A DNA stretch of 64,000 bases from assembly GCF_029953265.1 (NCBI RefSeq), contig NZ_JASBAO010000001.1, positions 2,280,619 to 2,344,618 on the forward strand, read 5' to 3'. This DNA comes from Commensalibacter oyaizuii (GTDB lineage: Bacteria; Pseudomonadota; Alphaproteobacteria; Acetobacterales; Acetobacteraceae). The notes under the pieces are model-generated. The model worked only from the letters and a program-made list of their open reading frames with translations, did not search any database and was not told where the DNA came from. A program made the position numbers and the translations under genes. Below are positions 47,094-56,399 of this stretch, piece by piece. Numbering within the stretch: the stretch's first letter is position 1; each line of letters opens with the position of its first letter.

Positions 47094-48494
47094 ATGAAAA
47101 AGAAGTTATTACTTGCCCTTGTGATTTTTGCGCTATTTATTTGGGTTGGAAACAAAGCCTATCAGATTGCACATGACCACGCTCAAAAGACATTAATACA
47201 CGTCAAAGACCGCTTAAAGCAGCTAGCAGGATCAAAGGGTCATTATTCTTTTTCTAATGCTCATATCAGCTGGTTAACTCAGTCTGTTAATATTGATAAC
47301 GTTGATTTAGTTATTAATAAAGATATTCACGTCACTGCTAGAATGGTTAAAGTCTTCCCAAAAGCTAGGGGGCAAATGACATTATTGTCAATAAACGATT
47401 TAAAAATCAATTCTCCTCTTTTTTCAGGAACGATTGCCTCATTAGCGATAAATAATTTAACGGTCCCTTTATTTAACAAAAATGCTACTGATAACTACAC
47501 TCTAAATTTAAATGATATTTTAAATATTTCATACGAACAGGTAACGTTAAGAGGCGCATATTTTAACACCCAATGGGGTAAATTTCGTGTCGGCGCTTGG
47601 CAGATATCACGTGTTGGGTCGGCAAAGAAACGCCCCTACGTGTTTTATAATGTTGATATCGCACCCAAGATATGGGCGAAACAACAGTCTTTTTTGGATG
47701 TGATTCATCTTGATCAATTAATACTAGAGATGTCAGATAATCGACAGTTTCACGAAGAAGAACGAATAGCTTCTATTTTAATGAATACGGATTACGCTGT
47801 GAAGGCATATGGGGTTACGGGATTTCGTTTTCATAAACGGCGTTTTTCACTAGGGATATTTAATGGTCATATTTCCCGTCAATCTTCCACATGGGAAGGG
47901 GAGTTTTCTGGAGAACAATTTGGATATATTTTAACCCCAGCAACCAGTTTATTTGGTGAATATTTGAAAAGAATTGGTTATTCCACCATTGTGGGATCAT
48001 TTCACGCCAATTTTACGTATTATATGGACAGTCACTTGGTTGCTTTGCATCAACTTAAATATTTTAGCAAAGATTTTCTGGGGATGAATCTACAAAGTCG
48101 GTTTTATTTAAAATCTTCCTTACCAGAATGGATAGGGGGAGATTGGAAAAGTAATATTTTATTAAAATCTTTTACCTTATCTTTGTATGACACAGGACTA
48201 AAAGATCACTTATTTAGTGTTATTTCTGCTAGTTCTGATCAACCAAAATGGCGAATTTTGCAGGACACATTAAAGAAATTTGATTCTTATGCCGTTGGAA
48301 AAGATTTTGAATTGGATCGTCAATTTTATAAAACACTGGCGGATATTCTGCGCAATCCAGATAATATGATGCAACTTTCTCTTGTGTTTGCTACATCAGA
48401 ACAGATTAATAATTTATTGAATATGAATTTTTTAGATTTCTTTAAACTGATTAATCAGAATAATATGAGTATAGTTGCTGTTCGTAAGAATTAG
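47094..48494 (+). CDS. Membrane-anchored protein of unknown function, paralog C
   Basis: 466 residues with an N-terminal anchor (LLLALVIFALFIWVGN). It has lost the Gly-Tyr motif of A and B, but the YSFSNAHISWLTQSVNIDNVDL stretch and the later strand pattern keep the same layout. So it is an older copy. No ATG problem is seen; AAAAAGA precedes the start. A terminator follows and thyX comes next. Cellular role is unknown. Confidence 0.6.
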   Translation: MKKKLLLALVIFALFIWVGNKAYQIAHDHAQKTLIHVKDRLKQLAGSKGHYSFSNAHISWLTQSVNIDNVDLVINKDIHVTARMVKVFPKARGQMTLLSINDLKINSPLFSGTIASLAINNLTVPLFNKNATDNYTLNLNDILNISYEQVTLRGAYFNTQWGKFRVGAWQISRVGSAKKRPYVFYNVDIAPKIWAKQQSFLDVIHLDQLILEMSDNRQFHEEERIASILMNTDYAVKAYGVTGFRFHKRRFSLGIFNGHISRQSSTWEGEFSGEQFGYILTPATSLFGEYLKRIGYSTIVGSFHANFTYYMDSHLVALHQLKYFSKDFLGMNLQSRFYLKSSLPEWIGGDWKSNILLKSFTLSLYDTGLKDHLFSVISASSDQPKWRILQDTLKKFDSYAVGKDFELDRQFYKTLADILRNPDNMMQLSLVFATSEQINNLLNMNFLDFFKLINQNNMSIVAVRKN

Positions 48495-48523
48495 TTGTAT
48501 GAAAAAGTATGATCTAATATTGT

Positions 48524-48558
48524 CTGATCTTGGTTAAGATCAGTGTTTTGTGTTTTTC
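48524..48558 (+). terminator. Terminator of paralog C gene
   Basis: CTGATCTT (48524-48531) pairs with AAGATCAG (48536-48543), followed by TGTTTTGTGTTTTTC. Confidence 0.8.
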
Positions 48559-48581
48559 ATTTTGTATAGTAGAGACAAATT

Positions 48582-49514
48582 ATGGCCCTTACCTCCGAAC
48601 AACAAGCAGAGATTGAAGCACAATCAAACCTTCAGATTCCAACAAAACGTCCTGTATCCCCAGGGTTGGAGGCAATGCTCTATAAACCTATACCTGTCTT
48701 AGATCACGGTTTTGTTCGTGTGGTGGATTATATGGGGGACGATTCTTCTATTGTTCAAGCAGCGCGGGTTTCTTATGGTGCGGGAACAAAGAAGGTTTCG
48801 GAAGATCGAGGATTAATTCGATATTTAATGCGTCATCATCATACAACCCCTTTTGAAATGTGCGAAATTAAATATCATGTGCGTTTGCCTATTTTTGTCG
48901 CACGTCAGTGGATTCGTCATCGTACTGCCAGTGTAAATGAATATTCAGCCCGTTATTCAATTATGGATCGTGAATTCTATATTCCAGAGCCAGAAGTTCT
49001 CGCTGCTCAAAGTAAAGTGAATAATCAGGGCAGAGGGGATGTGTTGTCTTCTGAACAGGCGGCGGAAGTTTTGTCTTTATTAAGACAAGATGCACAACAA
49101 TGTTACGATCATTATGAGACCATGTTGAACCCTGCCCAAGAGGGGGGGTACGGTTTGGCAAGAGAATTAGCCAGAATGAATTTAACATTAAATAGCTATA
49201 GCCAGTGGTATTGGAAAATCAATTTACATAATTTATTTCACTTTTTACAATTACGTATCGATCCACATGCACAATATGAAATACGTGTTTATGGTGAAGC
49301 CATGTTAAAAACAGTTCAAGCATGGGTTCCATTAGCTTGTGAAGCTTTTGAAGATTATCGTCGGGGTGCTGTAACGTTTTCGGCATCTATGATGAAAATT
49401 TTAGGTCGTATGCTTAATGGCGAGCAAGTTCAACAAGAAGATAGTGGTTTGACAAAACGCGAATGGACTGAGATGATGCAAATGCTGGAACCCTATTATC
49501 ATAAATCGATTTGA
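48582..49514 (+). CDS. thyX: Flavin-dependent thymidylate synthase
   Basis: ThyX makes dTMP from dUMP with FAD and methylene-tetrahydrofolate. The signature RHR-x7-S is present as [11 protein letters not shown], with [20 protein letters not shown] before it. At 310 residues it is on the longer side because of an N-terminal extension of about 35 residues before the core. It is the usual thymidylate synthase of acetic acid bacteria. A small membrane protein gene follows. Confidence 0.96.
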   Translation: MALTSEQQAEIEAQSNLQIPTKRPVSPGLEAMLYKPIPVLDHGFVRVVDYMGDDSSIVQAARVSYGAGTKKVSEDRGLIRYLMRHHHTTPFEMCEIKYHVRLPIFVARQWIRHRTASVNEYSARYSIMDREFYIPEPEVLAAQSKVNNQGRGDVLSSEQAAEVLSLLRQDAQQCYDHYETMLNPAQEGGYGLARELARMNLTLNSYSQWYWKINLHNLFHFLQLRIDPHAQYEIRVYGEAMLKTVQAWVPLACEAFEDYRRGAVTFSASMMKILGRMLNGEQVQQEDSGLTKREWTEMMQMLEPYYHKSI

Positions 49515-49553
49515 TGATGTTCAAGCGATCGAAGTTTAAAGGAAGAAAGTTAC

Positions 49554-49703
49554 ATGCAAAAAATTGTTTATTGTGGGGCTATAGCATTGTTATTTGTTAT
49601 TGTTGTGGCGTGCATGTGGTATTTTCCAATCGGTCGAGATTTAGAAGCGGATAAAGAATTCTTGCATAAACCTCCCATTCAAATTCCTGCGCAAGAACAT
49701 TAA
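49554..49703 (+). CDS. 49-residue membrane protein
   Basis: A small protein with one hydrophobic segment (GAIALLFVIVVACMWYF, about residues 8-24) and a polar tail rich in Pro and Glu (DLEADKEFLHKPPIQIPAQEH). AAGGAAG lies at good distance before the ATG at 49554, and a strong terminator follows, so it is likely real. It may share a transcript with thyX 40 bp upstream. Function unknown. Confidence 0.6.
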   Translation: MQKIVYCGAIALLFVIVVACMWYFPIGRDLEADKEFLHKPPIQIPAQEH

Positions 49704-49728
49704 ATCTTTTCAAGTTGTAATGTGTTTT

Positions 49729-49759
49729 AAAAAAGGTGATCAATGTATCACCTTTTTTT
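49729..49759 (+). terminator. Intrinsic terminator after the small membrane protein
   Basis: AAAAAAGGTGAT (49729-49740) pairs with ATCACCTTTTTT (49747-49758), loop CAATGT, with a seven-T tail. It separates the thyX unit from the inositol-type operon. Confidence 0.92.
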
Positions 49760-49765
49760 ATGAGG

Positions 49766-49792
49766 TTGATTGATAACTCAAGCAAATATGAT
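49766..49792 (+). promoter_or_regulatory. Possible promoter of the inositol-type operon
   Basis: TTGATT (49766-49771) and TATGAT (49787-49792) with a 15-bp spacer, short of the ideal 17, about 50 bp before the structured leader. Confidence 0.3.
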
Positions 49793-49843
49793 AGGCGACC
49801 TTTAAACAAAAAAAAGTGATCTATCTTACCCCTATTGTGGCGT

Positions 49844-49918
49844 AAATTGATGGGAACCCATCAATTTGGCGCTAGGGAAACTTTTAGTTTCCTAGATAAT
49901 TTTGACATAGAGCGTCAA
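49844..49918 (+). promoter_or_regulatory. Leader with three successive inverted repeats upstream of iolE
   Basis: AAATTGATGGG-AA-CCCATCAATTT (49844-49867) is a perfect 11-bp repeat. CTAGGGAAAC (49872-49881) with GTTTCCTAG (49887-49895) pairs apart from one bulged G. TTGAC (49902-49906) pairs with GTCAA (49914-49918). They could be operator sites for the LacI regulator of the operon or stems of a leader RNA. Confidence 0.5.
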
Positions 49919-49938
49919 TCTTAAAAGGGGGTCAAATT

Positions 49939-50853
49939 GTGCAACATAATAGTATAAAATTGGGGATCAGTCCGTTATCGTGGGTTAACGAGGTTTTGGA
50001 CGATTTGGGTAAAGATACAACAGCTGAACAATGCTTATCTGAGATTCAATATGCTGGATATGCTGGGGTTGAGCTTAGCAAAATTTTTCCATCTGATGCC
50101 AACGTTTTAACGTCATTATTAAATCGATATAATTTGCAGTTAGCATCAGGTTGGTACAGTGGTTTCTTAGCCAATAGAGATGTTTCCCAAGAAATAGAAG
50201 CCGTTACTGCACATGCACAATTATTAGCATCTTGTGGTTCACGAATACTCGTTTACGGCGAGTGTGGCCATATGACGGACGATGCCCTTAATGTGCAGAT
50301 GTCCCATCGATTAACATTGTCTGTTGATCAATGGCGTAATTATGGTCAACGCCTTTCACATTTTGCAGAGATTTTATACGAACGGTTTGGTTTAAAGTTG
50401 GCATATCATCACCATTTGATGATGGTAGCCCAACAATTGGATGAAGTGCGTCATCTAATGGCGGTTACTAAACCTGCGGTGGGGTTATTATTGGATACAG
50501 GACATGCCTATGCAGCGGGGTTTGATTATCAAATTTTAATTACAGAATTTGGCGATCGTATTTGCCATATTCACTTAAAAGATGTGCGTAATTCCATAAT
50601 GCAACAGGTCTATACGCAGGGTTTAGGTTTTAATGATGGGGTGCGGCGTGGGATGTTTACGGTTCCAGGGGATGGTGACGTTTCTTATGACGCATTGGCA
50701 CAGTTTGTGCAAAGTGGTCAATATTCGGGATGGATGATTGTAGAGGCTGAACAAGACCCCAAGAAAGCTAATCCGTTAAAAATGGCAAAGAGTGCTTATC
50801 ACTATGTCTATGAAAAAATTTTGAATAAACCAATCAATGTAACAGGGCAATAA
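49939..50853 (+). CDS. iolE: Inosose dehydratase-like TIM-barrel protein
   Basis: IolE dehydrates 2-keto-myo-inositol to a diketo compound. The protein (304 residues, GTG start with GGGGG upstream) fits closely: GISPLSWVNEV, AYHHHLMM, GLLLDTGHAYAAG, HIHLKDVR, GMFTVPGDGD and IVEAEQDPKKANPL all match IolE family positions and hold the metal ligands. It opens a tight operon. The rest of the classical inositol pathway (iolC, iolD, iolB) is not in this window, so a related cyclitol or sugar could be the real substrate. Confidence 0.85.
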   Translation: MQHNSIKLGISPLSWVNEVLDDLGKDTTAEQCLSEIQYAGYAGVELSKIFPSDANVLTSLLNRYNLQLASGWYSGFLANRDVSQEIEAVTAHAQLLASCGSRILVYGECGHMTDDALNVQMSHRLTLSVDQWRNYGQRLSHFAEILYERFGLKLAYHHHLMMVAQQLDEVRHLMAVTKPAVGLLLDTGHAYAAGFDYQILITEFGDRICHIHLKDVRNSIMQQVYTQGLGFNDGVRRGMFTVPGDGDVSYDALAQFVQSGQYSGWMIVEAEQDPKKANPLKMAKSAYHYVYEKILNKPINVTGQ

Positions 50854-50854
50854 A

Positions 50855-52027
50855 ATGAGTAAGAAAATATTGAATATCGGGTTGATTGGCTCTGGATTTA
50901 TGGGGCAAGCTCATGCAGATGCTTATCGACGAGCTGCTTTATTATATAAAGATATCAAAACAATTCCTTTTTTGCACAGTTTTGTGGATGCAACCCCAGA
51001 ATTGGCTTTAGAAGGTAAAAAACGTTTTGGCTTTGCTCATGCGACACATCATTGGCGTGAAATGATTTCTAATTCTGAAATCGATATTGTTGATATTACA
51101 ACGCCAAATGCTATGCATTTTGAAATGGCAATGGCAGCAATTAAAGCCGGAAAACACGTTTACTGTGAAAAACCTTTAACTGTTAAGTTGGAAGACGCCA
51201 GGGTGCTGGCACAAACAGCCAAGCAATATGGGGTGAAAACAATGGTTGGGTTTAATAACATCAAAACCCCAGCTGCTTTATTGGCAAAACAATTGATTGA
51301 ACGTGGGGATATTGGTCAACTAACCCGTTTTCGTGGTTGGTTCGATCAAGGGTTTTTTAACGATCCTGCAATGCCATGGAGTTGGCGTTGTTCGCGTGAA
51401 CAGGCAGGGACGGGATCGCTTGGGGATTTAGGGGCGCATGCGATCAGTGTTGCCCAATTCTTAATGGGGCCTATGGAAAGCGTACAGGGACAAGAACAGA
51501 CCTTTTTTAAAACACGTCCTGCTGCGATAGGGGGATCAGGGTATCAGTCTAAGGTTGATAATAATGCCAGACGTTTAACCGTGGAAAATGAAGATCAATT
51601 TCAGGCTTTGGTAAGGTTTAAAAACGGTGCTGGGGGAATCATTGAATCATCGCGTATTGCTGCGGGAAAAGTTTTTGGGATTTATTGGGAAATTTCAGGG
51701 ACTGAAGGCACAATCATAATGGATGGCGAGCGTTTTAATGAATTAAAAATTGCTCGTTACCAAGATGATAAACATGATCGTGGTTTTAAAACGCTGCTGG
51801 CAGGCAGTCAGATCAAGCAGTTTAATGGATTTTTTGGGTTTGATTTTGCAGGTGGGGGGTTAGGATATTTCGATATCAAAGTCATTGAAATATATGATTT
51901 AATTCAAGGAATTATGGGGGGTGAAGATTGTTTTCCAGATTTTAATTTTGGCTATGAAAATCAACAAATTATAGATGCAATGGAACGTTCAGCCTCTACA
52001 GAACGTCGTGTTTTTATAAAGGAATAA
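50855..52027 (+). CDS. Gfo/Idh/MocA-family oxidoreductase
   Basis: 390 residues. The Rossmann start NIGLIGSGFMGQAHADAYRRA, the CEKPLTVKLEDA motif and GSLGDLGAHAISVAQFL are typical of this family of NAD(P)-dependent sugar or cyclitol dehydrogenases. It begins one base after the iolE stop, so translation is coupled. Such proteins often oxidise inositol isomers or glucosides beside an IolG. It is longer than the next gene's product and is probably a different specificity in the same pathway. Confidence 0.9.
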   Translation: MSKKILNIGLIGSGFMGQAHADAYRRAALLYKDIKTIPFLHSFVDATPELALEGKKRFGFAHATHHWREMISNSEIDIVDITTPNAMHFEMAMAAIKAGKHVYCEKPLTVKLEDARVLAQTAKQYGVKTMVGFNNIKTPAALLAKQLIERGDIGQLTRFRGWFDQGFFNDPAMPWSWRCSREQAGTGSLGDLGAHAISVAQFLMGPMESVQGQEQTFFKTRPAAIGGSGYQSKVDNNARRLTVENEDQFQALVRFKNGAGGIIESSRIAAGKVFGIYWEISGTEGTIIMDGERFNELKIARYQDDKHDRGFKTLLAGSQIKQFNGFFGFDFAGGGLGYFDIKVIEIYDLIQGIMGGEDCFPDFNFGYENQQIIDAMERSASTERRVFIKE

Positions 52028-52031
52028 TACG

Positions 52032-53045
52032 ATGACAGCTATTGCTTTGATAGGGGCCGGGCGGATGGCCAAAGTACACGTTGCTTCTATTCTTGCTGCA
52101 GGGGCGCATATTGCAACGATTTACGATCCAGTGGCACAAGCAGCACAAGATCTGGCTGCACAAACCCGTGCAAAATCATGTTCAACAGCCAAAGAGGCCA
52201 TGGATGATCCATCTGTTGATGCAATTGTAATTGCGACTTCTTCGGATACGCATATTGCTTTGTTATATGAGGCAGTCGAGGCTGACAAACCTGTTTTATG
52301 TGAAAAACCTTTATCTTCTTCTTTTCAAAAGGGGGTGCAGTTCATAGAAACAATTGGAGAGCAAGCAGCAAGAAAAATCTTTATTGGTTTTAATCGGCGT
52401 TTTGATCGAGGACATGCTGCAGTAAGACAAGGTGTTCATGCCAATCAGATTGGTAATCTTGAACAATTAATGATAACCAGTCGTGATCCTTATCCACCAC
52501 CTTTGGAATATATTCCCCGTTCGGGTGGGCTATTTCGGGATATGATGATTCATGATTTTGATATGGCTCGTTCTATTGTTAACAGGCCAATCATTTCTGT
52601 AACAGCCCATGGTTCCAGTATTATTGATCCCAATATTGGGGCATTAGGGGATATTGATACGGCCAATGTGACAATGCTAACAGATAATGGCGTAATCATT
52701 AATATCATAAATTCACGTCGATGTGCTTTTGGGTTTGATCAAAGGATAGAGGCTTTTGGGTCTGCAGGGATGTTAGTTTCTGATAATCCGCGTCAATCTG
52801 GCTTTACGGTATATAATAAGGAAAATCCAGGTACACCAGCTCCAATTTTAGAATTTTTTATGGAACGATATTTATCTTCCTATACTGCTGAAATTCATCA
52901 ATTTATTCAGTGTGCACGCGGTGGAGTAGATATGCCTATCCATGCCATAGATGGGATTATGGCTGCATATTTAGCCGAAGCTGCAACAGCTTCCTTAAAA
53001 CAAGGCAAGACGATTAACTTAACCCATCTGCAACAGGAGTTTTAA
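52032..53045 (+). CDS. iolG: Inositol 2-dehydrogenase-like protein
   Basis: 337 residues. IALIGAGRMAKVHVASI (NAD binding), CEKPLSSSFQKG, FIGFNRRFDRGH, LITSRDP-type LMITSRDPYPPPLEYI and GGLFRDMMIHDFDMAR are close to myo-inositol 2-dehydrogenases, which convert inositol to the IolE substrate. The catalytic Asp-x3-His pair is in the HDFDMA region. It lies 4 bases after the preceding gene. The name IolG is by similarity; related scyllo- or other inositol dehydrogenases look alike. Confidence 0.82.
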   Translation: MTAIALIGAGRMAKVHVASILAAGAHIATIYDPVAQAAQDLAAQTRAKSCSTAKEAMDDPSVDAIVIATSSDTHIALLYEAVEADKPVLCEKPLSSSFQKGVQFIETIGEQAARKIFIGFNRRFDRGHAAVRQGVHANQIGNLEQLMITSRDPYPPPLEYIPRSGGLFRDMMIHDFDMARSIVNRPIISVTAHGSSIIDPNIGALGDIDTANVTMLTDNGVIINIINSRRCAFGFDQRIEAFGSAGMLVSDNPRQSGFTVYNKENPGTPAPILEFFMERYLSSYTAEIHQFIQCARGGVDMPIHAIDGIMAAYLAEAATASLKQGKTINLTHLQQEF

Positions 53046-53046
53046 T

Positions 53047-53841
53047 ATGTCTGATTTACATCAACGTCATAAAAATACGATTGCCCTTATTACGGGCGGT
53101 GCTCAAGGAGTGGGACATGCCATTGCTAAGCAATTGATTGCAGAAGGATGTTCCAAAATAATGTTGGCTGGTCGGGACTGCGTTAAAGGTCAAAAGGCGG
53201 TTGAGCGTCTTGGTCAATCAGGGGTTGAAATTGATTTTATCTCTATTGATCTGCAAAATGTTCAGGATTGTTTAGATTTAGTAACAACAACGATTCAACG
53301 TTTTGGGGATCTGAATGTTTTGGTGAATGCTGCGGCCTTTGGTGGGCGCGGAACTTTGATTGATACAGATATTGCGTTATGGGACATGATGTTCGATACG
53401 AATGCCAGGGCTCCTTTTTTTATAATGCAAGGATTTGTAAAGCATCGTCAATCGCAAGGGGGAGGTGGGGCAATTGTAAATATCTTGTCGCAATGCGTTC
53501 ATTGTGGTCAATCCTATTTAGCAGCATATTCAGCATCAAAAGGAGCTTTGGCAACATTGACCAAGAATGTTGCGAATGCTTATCGTTTTGACCGTATTCG
53601 TTGTAACGCAATTTTGCCAGGATGGATGGATACACCAGGCGAGGATATTACTCAGCGCAGATATCATGGGGCAACAGATGGTTGGTTAGAAAAAGCGGAA
53701 GCATCACAACCTATGGGTCAATTATGTAAAACGTATCAATTGGCAGAACTGGCAAGTTATGTTTTAAGTCCCACAGCTGGAGTTATGACGGGAGCATTGA
53801 TTGATTACGATCAAAATATTGTTGGCGTATCTCCTGAATAG
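53047..53841 (+). CDS. Short-chain dehydrogenase/reductase of the inositol-type operon
   Basis: 264 residues with all classical SDR marks: TGGAQGVG for NAD(P) binding, the VNAAAFGG motif, Ser in NILSQC, and YSASK at the active site. It starts one base after the iolG stop. Its role is probably oxidation of a keto or hydroxy intermediate in the same pathway. An inverted repeat that may act as terminator follows. Confidence 0.9.
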   Translation: MSDLHQRHKNTIALITGGAQGVGHAIAKQLIAEGCSKIMLAGRDCVKGQKAVERLGQSGVEIDFISIDLQNVQDCLDLVTTTIQRFGDLNVLVNAAAFGGRGTLIDTDIALWDMMFDTNARAPFFIMQGFVKHRQSQGGGGAIVNILSQCVHCGQSYLAAYSASKGALATLTKNVANAYRFDRIRCNAILPGWMDTPGEDITQRRYHGATDGWLEKAEASQPMGQLCKTYQLAELASYVLSPTAGVMTGALIDYDQNIVGVSPE

Positions 53842-53863
53842 TATTTAATATTTTGAAAGATAT

Positions 53864-53904
53864 CTATAATTTCATTTTATTATAAATGTGAAATGAAATT
53901 ATAG
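53864..53904 (+). terminator. Terminator-like inverted repeat after the operon
   Basis: CTATAATTTCATTT (53864-53877) is perfectly complementary to AAATGAAATTATAG (53891-53904). No clear U-run follows, so it may be a weak terminator or an operator. Confidence 0.5.
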
Positions 53905-54010
53905 TAAATGAACACGATGTTGTTACGATCCAAATGATCAGAACTGCTTGAAGAAAAATAATAAAATTGTTTTAGTGATGGTAATATCAATTTTATGACG
54001 AGTATACAAC

Positions 54011-55024
54011 GTGAAAAAAATTACGTTACAACAAGTAGCAGAGACCGCAGGGGTAAGTATATCGACAGTTGATCGTGTTATTAATAAAAGAGGTAGCGTA
54101 TCACCAAAAGCAGAAATTAAGGTTTTGCAGGCTGCACAGTCTTTGAATTTGGATCGTTATTTGTTTCGCAGTTATTTACATGTTATACGTGTGGCTGTTG
54201 TAATGCATTCGTTACATAATCATTTTTGTCGTGTTTTACATGAAGCTTTCCATGATTTAAATTTGACCATGGCAGACATAAGAATCAGCTGTTTTTTGCA
54301 TTATGTAAATGTTGGTAACTTAACGGAAACACGTACAAAGCTTCAAAAAATTGTTCATGAGTATGATGCATTAATTGTTATTGCTCCAAATGATCCAGCA
54401 TTATCTAAAATCATTTATTTGATCAGCCATAAAATACCTGTGATAACATTGGCAACCGATATTCCTGACAGTGGTCGGTTGGCTTATATCGGTCCTAATA
54501 ATTACCAATTAGGGCGTATTGCAGCAGAATTGATGGGACGTTTTATTGGAACACAAAAAGGAGAGATTTTAATAATTTTAGGAATGGCTGAAATGGATGG
54601 TCATACTGAACGAGAGGCAGGATTTCGATCTGTAATTCAGCAACATTTCCCTAATTGTTCTATTGTTGCCTGTCTAGAGAGTGATGAAAACCAGTATCAA
54701 GCGGGTAAAATGGTGGCTAATGCTTTGCATGAATTTAAAAATATTAGAGGAATATATAATGTTTCAGATGGGAATTCATTGATTGCGAAGATGTTAAAAA
54801 CAGCGAATTTATCAAAAAAAGTAAATATTATTACCCATGAACTAACACCTGCTCATCATGAATTATTGAAACAAGGGATTATTGATGTGATTATTGATCA
54901 AAATCCTAAAATAGAAGCAAAGCAAGCCTTAGAATGTATTGCCGATTATTTTCATCGAAACAAAGAAAGAAGTCATTATAACTATACGCCTTTTAATTTA
55001 TTTTTGCGTGAAAGTGTTCTTTGA
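54011..55024 (+). CDS. LacI-family transcriptional regulator
   Basis: 337 residues with a GTG start. The N-terminal helix-turn-helix (TLQQVAETAGVSISTVDRVINKRG, residues 4-27) is followed by a periplasmic-binding-protein-like domain with ALIVIAPNDPALSK and YIGPNNYQLGRIAAELMG. The effector is likely a sugar or cyclitol. Lying just behind the operon it most likely controls it, and the repeats at 49844 are candidate sites. TVDRVIN in place of TVSRVLN marks a particular subgroup, seen with sugar and inositol regulators. Confidence 0.88.
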   Translation: MKKITLQQVAETAGVSISTVDRVINKRGSVSPKAEIKVLQAAQSLNLDRYLFRSYLHVIRVAVVMHSLHNHFCRVLHEAFHDLNLTMADIRISCFLHYVNVGNLTETRTKLQKIVHEYDALIVIAPNDPALSKIIYLISHKIPVITLATDIPDSGRLAYIGPNNYQLGRIAAELMGRFIGTQKGEILIILGMAEMDGHTEREAGFRSVIQQHFPNCSIVACLESDENQYQAGKMVANALHEFKNIRGIYNVSDGNSLIAKMLKTANLSKKVNIITHELTPAHHELLKQGIIDVIIDQNPKIEAKQALECIADYFHRNKERSHYNYTPFNLFLRESVL

Positions 55025-55108
55025 ATTTAGATATGATATTCATTGGACAATATAAAGTTTTTCATCAAGTATAATTATTTTAATTTCAAATTTTACAGGA
55101 GATTTGGC

Positions 55109-55753
55109 ATGAATATCGTTGAAATATCTAAGAAACGTTATACGACAAAATATTATGATAACCAACGACATGTTTCTCGTGAAGTATTAGAACAGTTGCT
55201 AACAGTTTTAAGAAACAGTCCATCATCTGTGAATTCGCAACCTTGGCATTTCATCGTTGTTGATAATCGTCAATCACAAAATAAAATTCTTCCTGCAATT
55301 AGCGATTTCAATCATTCTCGTATTACAGATTCAACATATACAATTATATTTTGTATTAGATCATCTATAGATGATCAATACTTGCAGCATTTATTAGAGA
55401 CCGAGCAAAAGGATGGCCGTCTTCCTAATAAAGACATAGAGAAAGGTGTCGATGAAGGTCGAAGATATTTTGTTGGTGTAAATAACGATACATTAACCAA
55501 TTTACATTGCTGGGAAAGTCGTCAATTATATTTAGCATTGGGTCAATTTCTTTTTGCTGCGGCGTCAATTGGGATTGATTCCACCCCTATAGAAGGGTTC
55601 GATCCATCAAAAATGGACGAACTGTTAGGATTACAAACAAAAGGGTTTAAAAGCGTTGTCATAGCGACAATTGGGTATAGAGCAGAAAATGACAGCAATG
55701 CGCAAAGACCAAAATCACGGTTGCCTGAAGAAGAATTATTTACCTACATTTAA
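55109..55753 (+). CDS. nfsB: Oxygen-insensitive NAD(P)H nitroreductase
   Basis: 214 residues from the ATG at 55109, which has AGGAG upstream; the open frame extends to 55043 without family similarity. SKKRYTTKYYDNQRHVSRE and NSPSSVNSQPWHFIVVD bind FMN. It reduces nitro compounds, quinones or flavins. It lacks the BluB motifs seen at 4371. It lies between the LacI gene and NADAR with no clear link. The gene symbol is by family. Confidence 0.85.
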   Translation: MNIVEISKKRYTTKYYDNQRHVSREVLEQLLTVLRNSPSSVNSQPWHFIVVDNRQSQNKILPAISDFNHSRITDSTYTIIFCIRSSIDDQYLQHLLETEQKDGRLPNKDIEKGVDEGRRYFVGVNNDTLTNLHCWESRQLYLALGQFLFAAASIGIDSTPIEGFDPSKMDELLGLQTKGFKSVVIATIGYRAENDSNAQRPKSRLPEEELFTYI

Positions 55754-55793
55754 ATTTTTACTATCTAGATCAATTTGATAAAGGAAAATTTTA

Positions 55794-56294
55794 TTGTCTT
55801 ATTCTGAAGTCTTTACTTTTTTCTGGGAACATAAGGTAGATGCAGCCTATCCTGAATATAGTCAGTTTTACCCCAGTTCTTTTTGGTTGGAAGATATTGA
55901 GTTTAATTGTACAGAACAGTGGATGCATTGGAGAAAGGCGATTGCCTTTGGAGATGAAGCAGTTGCACAAAAAATTCTAAAAGCAAAGTCGCCTTTTGAA
56001 CAAAAAAAGTTAGGTCGGCAAGTTGCTAATTTTAACGCGAATATTTGGGAAGTGGTTGCTCAGGATATTGTTTTTAGAGGCAATATTGCGAAATTTTCGC
56101 AAAATGAAAAACTGTTGGAAAAGCTAGCACAAAGTAAGGGTACTTTAGTGGTTGAAGCCTCGCCTTATGATGCAATTTGGGGAATTGGCCTTGCTGCTAA
56201 TGATCCAAGAGCAATGGATAAAACGCAATGGCAGGGAAAGAATTTGTTGGGATATATTTTAACAGAGGTCAGAATAGCGTTGTGTGGCCAGTAA
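55794..56294 (+). CDS. NADAR-family N-glycosidase
   Basis: 166 residues of the YbiA-like NADAR family, which removes N-linked ribose products, such as damaged riboflavin intermediates or ADP-ribose on guanine. FFWEHKVDAAYPEYSQFYPSSF, the TEQWMHWRKAI segment, GRQVANFNANIWE and SPYDAIWGIGLAA are diagnostic, and TEVR is near the end. The start is a TTG at 55794 with AAGGAAA upstream; no ATG is available. It follows the nitroreductase by 40 bp. Confidence 0.88.
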   Translation: MSYSEVFTFFWEHKVDAAYPEYSQFYPSSFWLEDIEFNCTEQWMHWRKAIAFGDEAVAQKILKAKSPFEQKKLGRQVANFNANIWEVVAQDIVFRGNIAKFSQNEKLLEKLAQSKGTLVVEASPYDAIWGIGLAANDPRAMDKTQWQGKNLLGYILTEVRIALCGQ

Positions 56295-56399
56295 TCTGAT
56301 GCAAAATTAGATAAAGAGTTGAAATTTATATTTAACTCTTTATCTAGTGGTAAAAGACACAGGTTGATTAAAAAACGAGTATATTAAGATTTATAAAGT

